A stretch of DNA of 64,000 bases, taken from NCBI GenBank assembly GCA_944321955.1, contig CALUNG010000013.1:1-64000 (forward strand). The letters run 5' to 3'. The notes beneath the pieces are model-generated. The model made no database searches. It saw only the letters and a list, made by a program, of their open reading frames with translations, and was not told the DNA's origin. Made by a program: the position numbers and the translations under genes. Source of the stretch: an uncultured Alistipes sp. (GTDB taxonomy: Bacteria; Bacteroidota; Bacteroidia; Bacteroidales; Rikenellaceae). Positions 35,617-46,216 of the stretch are shown here, piece after piece. How positions within the stretch are numbered: the first letter of the stretch is position 1; every line of letters begins with the position of its first letter.

Positions 35617-37623
35617 ATGAAAAAGATATTGAACATGATGATCGGCATGCTGGCCATGGTTGCCACAACCGCCTGCACCACCGATCTTGACGAAGTGCAG
35701 TTGAACCCGTCGGAGGTAGTGCCGCCGGTATTGACCGCACCCGCGACCATCGACCTCGGGGCAATGGCCTCGACGTTGGAGTTCGGCTACACGCCCGTAG
35801 ACTACGGATTCAGCGCAGCGGTCAGCTACTCGCTCATGATCTCGACCGAGAGCCTCGAAGCTCCCGTATCCATAGCCTTGACCGTTTCGGGCGACAAGCT
35901 CACGGCCGAACGTTTCAAGATCAACAGCGCGCTGGTGGACGCCGGTATCGAACCGGCTGTCGAGACGGCCGTAAAGCTCTGGCTCGAAGCAGGCATCGTC
36001 AACGACAAGGGTACGTTGATCGAATCGACCGTCTTCCCGTCCGAGCAGCTCGACAGCGAGGTGATTCCGTACGTATGGTCCGTCAGTGGCTATCTCGCCG
36101 CCGACGGCGAGACTCCGACACTCGCCACCATCGACATGAAGGAGACCGCAGCCGACTCGTGGCTCTGCGAGAAGGCTCCGATATACGGCAGCTTCAAGTT
36201 CATCTACAATCACGATGAAGGAACGGCCCTCGGCGGCACGTTCGCTGCCGTAGGCGAAGACTTTGCCGTTTCGGCATCGGGCAGCGACATCGACATCACC
36301 GGAATCGAGGATTTCGTGGCCGGTTCGCTCTACAACATACGCCTCAACACGTCGACCAACATGGCCAGCGTCTCGATTCCCGACATCTGCTGGAGCCTTA
36401 TCGGCGTAAACGGCGACTGGAACAAGGATGTCGACATGACGGAGGTCGTAAGCGGCGTCTGGGTAAGCCCCATCACCACCATGGAGGGCAGCTTCAAGAT
36501 ACGCTATGCAGCCGGCTGGGACGATGAGCGCGGAGGCGTATTCACCGAACTGGGCAAGGCATTCGAGGCCGTATTCAAGGGTGCGAACATCGAGCTTCCG
36601 GCCAAGAGCAGCTACCAGATAATATACAACGCCAACGAAGACGTGATCACCGTAATCGAGGCCGTTCCCTCGAGCAGCCAGTGGCGCGTAATCGGAGAAG
36701 GCGTATTTGGCAGCAGCTGGGATACCGATTACTTCATGACGCAGTCCGCCTCGGGCAAATGGTTCATCGACAACATCTACGTCGACGGCAGCTTCAAGAT
36801 CCGCAACGATGCGAACTGGAAAGATCAGGACCGCGGCGGCGATCAGGACAAGTTCACCGATCTCGGCGTACCCATCAAGGTTGCTCAGGGAGGTTCGAAC
36901 ATCGCCCTCTACAAGAACTTCTACAACATCGAATACGATCCCTCGGCCGAAACCATAACCGTAACCGCAGGTACGGGTTATGTCGAAAGCGACATCGTAT
37001 ACCCGGAACAGATCGGCCTTACGGGCAACTTCTCCGGCTACTCGTGGGCTCCCGAATCGTCTCCTGTCTACGACTGCAACAAACAGAGCGGACTCTCGAC
37101 CGGCTACATCTCGATGAGCAAGCCCGCCGCCGAGGATATACAGTTCAAGGTCACCTATCTCAAGGATGGCAGCACGACCGAATACAACTGGGTAAGCGGA
37201 GCAGTCAATACGACCGAAGGCAACGACACCACGTTCGATCTGGGCATCGGCGACAACATGACAATCGGCGAAGGCGGATATGCATTCACCATCGACCTTG
37301 CGACGAGCACGGCCATGTTCCACAAGTTCGAGGCAGTCGGGCTGGTAGGCGACGCCACGGCTACAGGATGGCCCAACGACGGCGACAAGACCGACCAGCT
37401 GATGACGTTCAACCCCGCAAACGGCATGTACGAATATACGGGTCCGTTTACGTCCGGCGAGTTCAAGGTACGCTTCGACTACGGCTGGGATGAGAACCTC
37501 GGCGGTTCGCTTACCGACATGGTCAAGGGCGGCAACAACATAAAGATGTCGGAAGCCGGCACATACAAGTGCGTCCTCGACATGACCAAACAGCCGTTCA
37601 CCTTTACCATGACCAAACAATAG
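35617..37623 (+). CDS. SusE/SusF-like surface starch-binding lipoprotein with five binding modules
   Basis: 668 residues, longer than typical SusE (about 390) or SusF (about 485). Lipoprotein signal with Cys20 (MVATTACTT). An N-terminal SusE Ig-like domain (about 22-150) comes first. I count five SusE/F-type modules by their repeated GSFK(I/F)R...W..E.GG pattern: about 152-257, 258-351 (starts CWSLIGVNGDW), 356-460 (WRVIGEGVFGSSW), 466-571 (IGLTGNFSGYSW) and 574-668 (VGLVGDATATGWPN). Such modules bind starch on the cell surface through aromatic residues and hold the polymer near the amylase. Part of the susCDE transcript; two hairpins follow. Confidence 0.88.
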   Translation: MKKILNMMIGMLAMVATTACTTDLDEVQLNPSEVVPPVLTAPATIDLGAMASTLEFGYTPVDYGFSAAVSYSLMISTESLEAPVSIALTVSGDKLTAERFKINSALVDAGIEPAVETAVKLWLEAGIVNDKGTLIESTVFPSEQLDSEVIPYVWSVSGYLAADGETPTLATIDMKETAADSWLCEKAPIYGSFKFIYNHDEGTALGGTFAAVGEDFAVSASGSDIDITGIEDFVAGSLYNIRLNTSTNMASVSIPDICWSLIGVNGDWNKDVDMTEVVSGVWVSPITTMEGSFKIRYAAGWDDERGGVFTELGKAFEAVFKGANIELPAKSSYQIIYNANEDVITVIEAVPSSSQWRVIGEGVFGSSWDTDYFMTQSASGKWFIDNIYVDGSFKIRNDANWKDQDRGGDQDKFTDLGVPIKVAQGGSNIALYKNFYNIEYDPSAETITVTAGTGYVESDIVYPEQIGLTGNFSGYSWAPESSPVYDCNKQSGLSTGYISMSKPAAEDIQFKVTYLKDGSTTEYNWVSGAVNTTEGNDTTFDLGIGDNMTIGEGGYAFTIDLATSTAMFHKFEAVGLVGDATATGWPNDGDKTDQLMTFNPANGMYEYTGPFTSGEFKVRFDYGWDENLGGSLTDMVKGGNNIKMSEAGTYKCVLDMTKQPFTFTMTKQ

Positions 37624-37638
37624 CGGCATCCTTTCCGA

Positions 37639-37704
37639 GGCAGGCAGACTCTGACCGGTCTGCCTGCCGCAAAGACCTCATGCCGGTTGGCGCCGGCATG
37701 AGGT
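37639..37704 (+). terminator. Two tandem hairpins between susE/F and the surface amylase gene
   Basis: The first stem pairs 37639-37649 with 37658-37668 (11 bp, ggcaggcagac/gtctgcctgcc, loop 8). The second pairs 37675-37686 with 37693-37704 (12 bp, acctcatgccgg/ccggcatgaggt, loop 6) and is followed by TTT. They may act as a partial terminator or as an RNA-stability element that leaves more susCDE than enzyme message. Confidence 0.65.
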
Positions 37705-37740
37705 TTCACGCGGCAGAGGCCGCAACAAACCACGACAACC

Positions 37741-39771
37741 ATGAAACCACGCAACCTGATCATCGCACTTGCCGGTCTATGGCTACTTGCCGGCGCATCG
37801 TGCACCAAGGAGAGCAGCGGAAACGACAACGGCGAAGGCTCTTCTTCATCATACACCGCCGTCACCGCAACGCCCGACCAGTGGGACAATGTCAAACGAT
37901 CGGAACTTACGTACGAACTGCTGATATACTCGTTCGCCGACAGCAACGGCGACGGTATCGGCGACCTGCGCGGCATAATGTCGAAGCTCGACTACATCGA
38001 GGCTTTAGGCGCAACGGCCATCTGGCTCTCGCCGATACATCCGGCCGACTCGTACCACGGATACGACGTCACGGACTACACGGCCGTCAATCCCGACTAC
38101 GGGACGATGGAGGATTTCGAGGCGCTGGTTGACGCTGCACACGAACGCGGCATACGCATCTACCTCGATTACGTACTCAACCATACGGGCAAGAGCCATC
38201 CATGGTTCGTGGCGGCGAAGAGTTCGGCCGACAACGAATACCGCAACTGCTACATCTTCTCGCGCGATCCGCAGAGCGACGTACGTAACGGGCTCATACC
38301 CATGTTGTCGGACCGCGCGTACAACGCCGGCGAGTGGTTCGACGCACCGACGGCCGACTCCGAGGTCAAGCGATGCAGGTTCACGCTCGAATGGGGTGCA
38401 ACGCCGATCATCACGGTGACAGAAACCGACACCGTGGACGCCCCAAATCCCGACACATCGACCGAAGGGGCCAAATATCTGTGGTACGGAGACGAGCAGT
38501 GCGTCAAGTTCTACGACAGGGGCAACTCTCTCTACGAAGTGAGCATCGATCTGGACAGCCAGTGGGGATTTCTGGTGCGCACCTCGACCGAGACATGGGA
38601 GGGCGGCACCAAATACGGCGCCACTTCAACGTCGGGCAAACTCTCGCTCGGGATGCCCTTTGCGCTGACCTCGTCGTCGCCGGAGAATGTGGTTCCGGAC
38701 TGGCTCGACATCTGGAAGTGCCACTCGAACTTCTGCACCGAGTACATGCCCGACCTGAACTACGGCGACATAGGTTCATTCCGCACGTCGGAGCCCTACA
38801 AGGCTCTCGTGGCCGCAGCCAGGGGGTGGATCGACCGTGGTGTGGACGGATTCCGTCTCGATGCCGTCAAGCATATCTACCACAACGGCTCATCGAACGA
38901 AAATCCGACGTTCCTCAACGGATTCTACACCGACCTGAACGAATATTTCCGTGCGACGCACGACCGCGACATCTACATGGTCGGCGAGATGTACTCCGAA
39001 TACAACGAGGTGGCGCCGTACTATGCCGGGCTGCCTGCACTGTTCGAGTTTTCGTTCTGGAACAGGCTGTCGTGGGCCGTCAACAACTCCACGGGATGCT
39101 ACTTCGTCAAGGACATACTCTCCTACCAGCCGTATTATGCGCAGTACCGTCAGGACTACATCGAGGCCACCAAGCTCTCGAATCACGACGAAGACCGTAC
39201 GCGCACGACGCTCGGCACCACGATAGGCAAGGCCAAGGTCGCCGCGGCAATGCTGCTTACCGCCGGAGGCAATCCCTATGTCTACTATGGCGAGGAGCTG
39301 GGATACGTCGGTTCCAAATCGCGCGGCGACGAGTACGTGCGCGGTCCGATGAAGTGGGGCGACGCCTCGACCACGACATTCATAACCAAACAGGATACGG
39401 GCATGTCGGCCATCGCCGACGCCGCACGTCAGGCCGAGGACGAAGGCTCGATACTCAACGTCTACCGACAATTCGGACAGCTGCGCAACATCTATCCGGC
39501 CATGGCTTCCGGAGCGATGACGCCGCACGGCACCTACAACGACTCCAACACGGAGTTCAAGCAGATAGCCGCATGGTACCGCGAGTCGGGCGACGAGCGG
39601 TTCCTCGTGCTGCACAATCTTTCGGGGCGTCAGAGCGTGCTGACGGTCGACGACGCCATCGACAAGTGCGTGGCCGTCATGGAGAGGGTCGAGACCCGCA
39701 CCGAAGGCGGAACGACAACGGTGCGCATGCCCGGATATTCGAGCGTTGTATTCAAACTCAAAAAACAATAA
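37741..39771 (+). CDS. susG: Surface alpha-amylase, GH13, SusG-like with inserted CBM58-like module
   Basis: 676 residues. Lipoprotein signal with Cys21 (LAGASCTKE), then an acidic/Ser-rich tether as in surface-exposed lipoproteins. The GH13 barrel shows IYLDYVLNHTG, nucleophile Asp374 (VDGFRLDAVKHIY), acid/base Glu416 (YMVGEMY) and stabiliser Asp483 (LSNHDEDR). About 120 residues (roughly 200-325, FTLEWGATPIITVTETDTVDAP to DSQWGFLVRT) are inserted in the barrel at the position of the CBM58 of B. thetaiotaomicron SusG. It cuts starch at the cell surface into oligosaccharides for SusCD. It is 6 bases before the next GH13 gene. Confidence 0.92.
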   Translation: MKPRNLIIALAGLWLLAGASCTKESSGNDNGEGSSSSYTAVTATPDQWDNVKRSELTYELLIYSFADSNGDGIGDLRGIMSKLDYIEALGATAIWLSPIHPADSYHGYDVTDYTAVNPDYGTMEDFEALVDAAHERGIRIYLDYVLNHTGKSHPWFVAAKSSADNEYRNCYIFSRDPQSDVRNGLIPMLSDRAYNAGEWFDAPTADSEVKRCRFTLEWGATPIITVTETDTVDAPNPDTSTEGAKYLWYGDEQCVKFYDRGNSLYEVSIDLDSQWGFLVRTSTETWEGGTKYGATSTSGKLSLGMPFALTSSSPENVVPDWLDIWKCHSNFCTEYMPDLNYGDIGSFRTSEPYKALVAAARGWIDRGVDGFRLDAVKHIYHNGSSNENPTFLNGFYTDLNEYFRATHDRDIYMVGEMYSEYNEVAPYYAGLPALFEFSFWNRLSWAVNNSTGCYFVKDILSYQPYYAQYRQDYIEATKLSNHDEDRTRTTLGTTIGKAKVAAAMLLTAGGNPYVYYGEELGYVGSKSRGDEYVRGPMKWGDASTTTFITKQDTGMSAIADAARQAEDEGSILNVYRQFGQLRNIYPAMASGAMTPHGTYNDSNTEFKQIAAWYRESGDERFLVLHNLSGRQSVLTVDDAIDKCVAVMERVETRTEGGTTTVRMPGYSSVVFKLKKQ

Positions 39772-39777
39772 ACCAAC

Positions 39778-41130
39778 ATGAAGATGAAAACCATATTGGC
39801 CGTTCTGGCGGTTCTGGCCGTTGTCGCCCTGATATCGGCATGCAACGCCGGCCGGCAAAAGAGACATCACCACCCCGAGTGGAGCTACAACAGCGTGGTA
39901 TACGAGATGAACGTGCGTCAAAGCACTCCCGAAGGGACATTCGCCGCAGCCGAACAGCGGCTGCCGGCCCTGCGCGACCTGGGCGTGGACATCGTCTGGC
40001 TGATGCCGATACACCCGATCGGCGTGGAGGGGCGCAAAGGCACGCTGGGTTCGTACTACGCCATTTCGGACTACTATGCCATAAATCCCGAATTCGGCAC
40101 GATGGCAGATTTCGAGCACTTTCTGGGCAAGGCGCACGAACTCGGACTGCGCGTGATACTCGACTACGTGGCCAACCACACCTCGCCCGATGCGGCATGG
40201 GTGACCGAAAAACCGGCCGACTGGTACGTGCGCGACTCGCTCGGCCGCACGATCGTGCAGTACGACTGGACCGACATCGCCAAACTCAACTATAAAAACC
40301 GCGATCTTCGCGAAGAGATGACACGCGTGCTGCACTTCTGGGCCGACAAGGGCGTGGACGGATTCCGTTGCGACGCCGCCAAGGAGATGCCCGACAAATT
40401 CTGGCGCAAGGCCTTTGCGGGTCTGCGTGCCGTCAATCCCGATCTCTATCTGCTGGCCGAAGGCGAAGGGGCGAACTTCCACAAGGACGGTTTCGACGCC
40501 ACCTATGCATGGGAACTGCACCACCTGATGAACGATGTGGCACAGGGCAAGGCCACGGCCGCCGACATGGCCCGCTACATGGTCGAAGACAGCGCCCGGA
40601 TGCCAGCCGACGCCTTCAGACTGATGTTTACGTCGAACCACGACGAGAACTCGTGGGCCGGCACCGAATTCGAGCGCATGGGCGATGCGGCCAAAGCCAT
40701 GGCCATGCTCACATATACGCTTCCCAACGGACAACCGCTGATATACACGGGACAGGAGGTAGGCTTCGACCGCCGTCTGGCCTTCTTCGAGAAGGACAGC
40801 ATCGACGACTGGACACCCAACGTCTATACCGACCTCTACCGCAGGCTGAACGCCCTGCGTCACGACAACCCGGCACTGGCATCGGGAGAGCGCGGCGGCA
40901 AGGGCGTGCTGCTCGACAACGACATGCCGGAAAGAGTCCTCTCGTTCGCCCGTGAAAAGGAGGGCAACACCGTGATAGTCGTAGCCAACCTTTCGGCCGG
41001 AGCCGTGAATGTCAACGTCGACCTCGACGGACGCGAAGGCGAATACACCGACTTCGCCACCGGAGGTGAATGCACCGCCGGCGACAGCTATGAACTCGAC
41101 AAATGGACCTGCAAAATAATGACACGATGA
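39778..41130 (+). CDS. GH13 family alpha-glucan hydrolase, lipoprotein
   Basis: 450 residues, a compact enzyme without extra modules. Lipoprotein-like signal (VVALISACNAG, Cys22). GH13 motifs: VILDYVANHTSPD, nucleophile Asp199 (VDGFRCDAAKE), acid/base Glu228 (LLAEGE) and Asp289 (FTSNHDENSW). The domain B is short. Relatives include maltodextrin-cleaving amylases and alpha-glucosidases, and the exact linkage cannot be told. It starts 6 bases after the surface amylase, and its stop overlaps the next start (ATGA), so the three GH13 genes are one translationally coupled unit. Confidence 0.88.
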   Translation: MKMKTILAVLAVLAVVALISACNAGRQKRHHHPEWSYNSVVYEMNVRQSTPEGTFAAAEQRLPALRDLGVDIVWLMPIHPIGVEGRKGTLGSYYAISDYYAINPEFGTMADFEHFLGKAHELGLRVILDYVANHTSPDAAWVTEKPADWYVRDSLGRTIVQYDWTDIAKLNYKNRDLREEMTRVLHFWADKGVDGFRCDAAKEMPDKFWRKAFAGLRAVNPDLYLLAEGEGANFHKDGFDATYAWELHHLMNDVAQGKATAADMARYMVEDSARMPADAFRLMFTSNHDENSWAGTEFERMGDAAKAMAMLTYTLPNGQPLIYTGQEVGFDRRLAFFEKDSIDDWTPNVYTDLYRRLNALRHDNPALASGERGGKGVLLDNDMPERVLSFAREKEGNTVIVVANLSAGAVNVNVDLDGREGEYTDFATGGECTAGDSYELDKWTCKIMTR

Positions 41131-43010
41131 AACGATTTGCGACTCTCCTTTTAGCGGCGGCCACGGTCGTCGCATGCGCCCCGACGCAACCCGACATCGC
41201 CTCGATGGAGGATGCCGGCAACCGCATAGAACATGCCGAACCGCTGTCGTGGTGGGTAGGCATGAAGACGCCGCTGCAGCTGATGGTGCACGGCAAGGAT
41301 ATTTCGGCCTGCGAGGTGGCCGTGGCCGGCGGAGACGGCGTCAGGATCACGGGTACGCACAAGGCCGACAATCCCGATTTTCTCTTCGTCGACATCGCAA
41401 TTTCGCCGCGTGCCAAGGCGGGAACATACTACCTTGTATTCACGCGTGACGGCGAGAGCTTCAAATACGCATACGAGCTGGGCAAGCGACGCGAAGGTTC
41501 GCGCGAACGCAAAAGCTTCACCACGGCCGACATGATCTACCTGCTCATGCCCGACCGTTTCGCCAACGGCGATCCGAGCAACGACACCGTTGCCGGATGC
41601 ACCGAAGGGTGCGACCGCAACGCCTTCTTCGGACGTCACGGCGGCGACATCGCAGGCATGACCGGACACCTCGACTACATTGCGTCGCTGGGCGCCACGG
41701 CCGTATGGTCCACGCCGCTGCTGCTGGACAACGCCCCCGAAGGCTCGTATCACGGCTACGCCTGCGACGACTACTACCATATCGACCCGCGTTTCGGAAC
41801 GAACGAATCGTACCGCGACTTCGTGGCCGAAGCCCATCGCCACGGACTGAAGGTCATCATGGACATGGTTCCCAACCATTGCGGTCTGGAGCACTGGTGG
41901 CTCAAGGAGATGCCGTTCGACGACTGGATACACCGGTTCCCCGAGTATACGGGCACCAATGCCGCCTTCTCGACTTACATGGACCCCAACGCCTCGCAGT
42001 ACGACCTCGAGATACAGAAGAGCGGATGGTTCGTGCCGTCGATGCCCGACATGAACCTCGACAACGATTTCGTGCGCCGCTACTTCGAGCAGTTGGCCGT
42101 GTGGTGGATCGAATATGCCGATCTGGACGGCTTCCGCGTTGATACCTATCCCTACAACGAGAAGGAGCCCATGAGCCAGTGGTGCGCCGCCGTTCTCAAC
42201 GAATATCCCGACTTCAACATAGTCGGCGAGTGCTGGACATCGTCGATCCCGCAACTGGCATACTGGCAGGGCGGCAACCCCAACAAGGACGGATTCGATT
42301 CGCATCTGCCCTCCATAATGGACTTTCCGTTGCGCGACGCCATCTGTCAGGGCCTCAACGAGGAACATGTACAGTGGAACGAGGGTATGATGCGCGTGTA
42401 CGACTGTCTGTCGCACGACTTCGTCTACCACGACCTGCAGAAGATGATGATCTTCGTGGCGAACCACGACACCGAACGCATAGCCGACATACTGCACGGC
42501 GACCTGCAAAAGATGAAGCTGACGATGGCCATGCTGGCAACCATGCGCGGCATTCCGCAGATATTCTCGGGCGACGAGATGATGTTCCGCTCGAAGGATC
42601 TCTCGCAGGGTCACGGAGGCCTGCGCGTCGACTTCCCGGGCGGATGGCCCGGCGACAAGATCAATCTCTTCGATCCGGCACAGCGAAATCCCCGACAGAA
42701 AGAACTGTTCGACTATACGCAGCATCTGTTCAACTGGCGCAGGAACAAGGAGGTGATACACACCGGGCGCACCATGCACTTCCTGCGTCGCGACAACACA
42801 TACGCCTACTTCCGCTACAACGATACCGATGCCGTATTCGTCTTCATCAACAATACGCCCGAGGAGCGTTGCCCGGCATGGAGCACCTATGCCGAAATTG
42901 CGGCCTCGATGCACGACGGACGCAACGTTGTGACCGAAGAGCCATGTACCGTGACCGACACGACACGGGTAGCACCGTACAGCGCACTGATCGTCGAGTT
43001 CAAACGATAA
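41127..43010 (+). CDS. susA: GH13 neopullulanase / cyclomaltodextrinase, SusA-like
   Basis: 627 residues from ATG at 41127, overlapping the previous stop; an in-frame ATG at 41103 lies inside that gene and before the signal. Signal sequence MKRFATLLLAAATVVACAPTQ with a lipobox-like VVAC. Residues about 30-120 form the N-terminal beta domain of cyclomaltodextrinases (LSWWVGMKTPLQLMVHGKDI). The barrel has IMDMVPNHCG, nucleophile Asp339 (LDGFRVDTYPY), acid/base Glu368 (IVGECW) and Asp448 (FVANHDTERI). In the Sus model SusA degrades imported oligosaccharides in the periplasm. A lipid anchor would still be compatible with the periplasmic side. Confidence 0.88.
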   Translation: MKRFATLLLAAATVVACAPTQPDIASMEDAGNRIEHAEPLSWWVGMKTPLQLMVHGKDISACEVAVAGGDGVRITGTHKADNPDFLFVDIAISPRAKAGTYYLVFTRDGESFKYAYELGKRREGSRERKSFTTADMIYLLMPDRFANGDPSNDTVAGCTEGCDRNAFFGRHGGDIAGMTGHLDYIASLGATAVWSTPLLLDNAPEGSYHGYACDDYYHIDPRFGTNESYRDFVAEAHRHGLKVIMDMVPNHCGLEHWWLKEMPFDDWIHRFPEYTGTNAAFSTYMDPNASQYDLEIQKSGWFVPSMPDMNLDNDFVRRYFEQLAVWWIEYADLDGFRVDTYPYNEKEPMSQWCAAVLNEYPDFNIVGECWTSSIPQLAYWQGGNPNKDGFDSHLPSIMDFPLRDAICQGLNEEHVQWNEGMMRVYDCLSHDFVYHDLQKMMIFVANHDTERIADILHGDLQKMKLTMAMLATMRGIPQIFSGDEMMFRSKDLSQGHGGLRVDFPGGWPGDKINLFDPAQRNPRQKELFDYTQHLFNWRRNKEVIHTGRTMHFLRRDNTYAYFRYNDTDAVFVFINNTPEERCPAWSTYAEIAASMHDGRNVVTEEPCTVTDTTRVAPYSALIVEFKR

Positions 43011-43056
43011 ACAAATACATTATTGCAACAAAATCATATTTTCAGTTTCAAAGAAG

Positions 43057-43087
43057 TTTCTACTGTCTGGACGTATGCGTATATTTG
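43057..43087 (+). promoter_or_regulatory. Separate promoter for the GH97 gene
   Basis: TTTC (43057-43060), 19 bp, TATATTTG (43080-43087). The -7 box is a full match and the -33 box has one mismatch. The gap of 104 bases before the GH97 start is otherwise A+T-rich, with no terminator hairpin. Confidence 0.65.
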
Positions 43088-43093
43088 TCCTGA

Positions 43094-45301
<2,208 letters not shown>

Positions 45302-45370
45302 GGGCAATATACACAGTTAAAGGCGGTAATGACACTCATGATCGCCGAAGGTTAGCACACAAACAAAGAG

Positions 45371-45403
45371 AGACGTCGCCGCTGTCGGAAAGCGGCGACG
45401 TCT
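45371..45403. terminator. Bidirectional terminator between susB and the patatin gene
   Basis: agacgtcgccgct (45371-45383) pairs perfectly with agcggcgacgtct (45391-45403), loop of 7. It sits between convergent genes, 69 bases after susB and 24 bases beyond the patatin stop. Confidence 0.8.
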
Positions 45404-45427
45404 TCGTTTCTGCGGGAGGTTGTCGGA

Positions 45428-46207
45428 CTATCCGGCAACAAGGCGATCGCGGCCACTCTCCAGAACCGCCATGGCCGCATCGTATCCGCGGCCGAATATC
45501 TCCTCGGCCTTGTCGAGATCGTTGTTGCCGTAGACGTCGAGGCCTTGCGGCTCGATGAGCAGGTCGCACTGCTGTTTCTGCAGTATGGAGTTGGCCTGGA
45601 ACATGAGGTTGTAGGAGCGAAGGGCTATGTCCACGAAACCCATCTCGCCGCGCTCCGACGGCAGGGTGCTGACATTGATCGCTACGACACGCCGGCACAG
45701 CGGGCGCAATGTGGTTACCGGCAGGTTCATCAGCAACCCTCCGTCCACGTAATATACCCCGTCGATACGTCGCGGCGCAAAGAGAATGGGCAGGCAGCAC
45801 GATGCGGCGATGCGTTCTGCCAGTTCACCTCGGTCGAAATGTACGCTGACTCCGTGATCGAAATCGGTAGCCGTAATGATCATCGGTATCTTCAGCTCCT
45901 CGATACGGCGCGCATGCAGATGGCTGCGCAGGAAGTCGACGAGCGAGTCGAGCTTGAAGATGCCGTGTTCCTTGATCGAAAATGATGTAAGATCGGTGAA
46001 CGACAGCCTGTCGAAGAATCCCAATATGTCGTATGGCTCGTTGCCGTCGGCATAAAAAGCTCCGATGATCGATCCGGCACTCACGCCCGAAACGATATCG
46101 GGATGCACGCCGTATTCATGCAGGGCCTGCAACGCCCCAAGGTGCGCAAATCCCTTGATGAATCCGCCGCTAAGGGCAAAACCCATGTCGAATGTATGGT
46201 TGTCCAT
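45428..46207 (-). CDS. Patatin-like phospholipase/acyl hydrolase, cytoplasmic
   Basis: 259 residues, no signal peptide. The Ser-Asp dyad is clear: Ser43 in GVSAGS and Asp155 in YVDGGLL, with the oxyanion-hole motif ALSGGFIKGFAHLG at the start. It matches the RssA-like small patatins, which hydrolyse acyl esters, perhaps membrane lipids. The substrate is unknown. It is the third gene of pdxJ-cca-patatin, 9 bases after the CCA-enzyme stop. Confidence 0.9.
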   Translation of the reverse strand: MDNHTFDMGFALSGGFIKGFAHLGALQALHEYGVHPDIVSGVSAGSIIGAFYADGNEPYDILGFFDRLSFTDLTSFSIKEHGIFKLDSLVDFLRSHLHARRIEELKIPMIITATDFDHGVSVHFDRGELAERIAASCCLPILFAPRRIDGVYYVDGGLLMNLPVTTLRPLCRRVVAINVSTLPSERGEMGFVDIALRSYNLMFQANSILQKQQCDLLIEPQGLDVYGNNDLDKAEEIFGRGYDAAMAVLESGRDRLVAG

Positions 46208-46216
46208 ATGTCGTTG

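Noticed and set aside
35584..37629. 681-codon open frame on the minus strand opposite the SusE/F gene
   Set aside because: Shadow of a repeat-rich coding region; no signal peptide or domain, and the plus frame is a clear lipoprotein.
38890..41175. 761-codon minus frame across two GH13 genes
   Set aside because: It crosses two real, conserved genes and reads as low-complexity Val/Gly/His-rich sequence typical of antisense frames.
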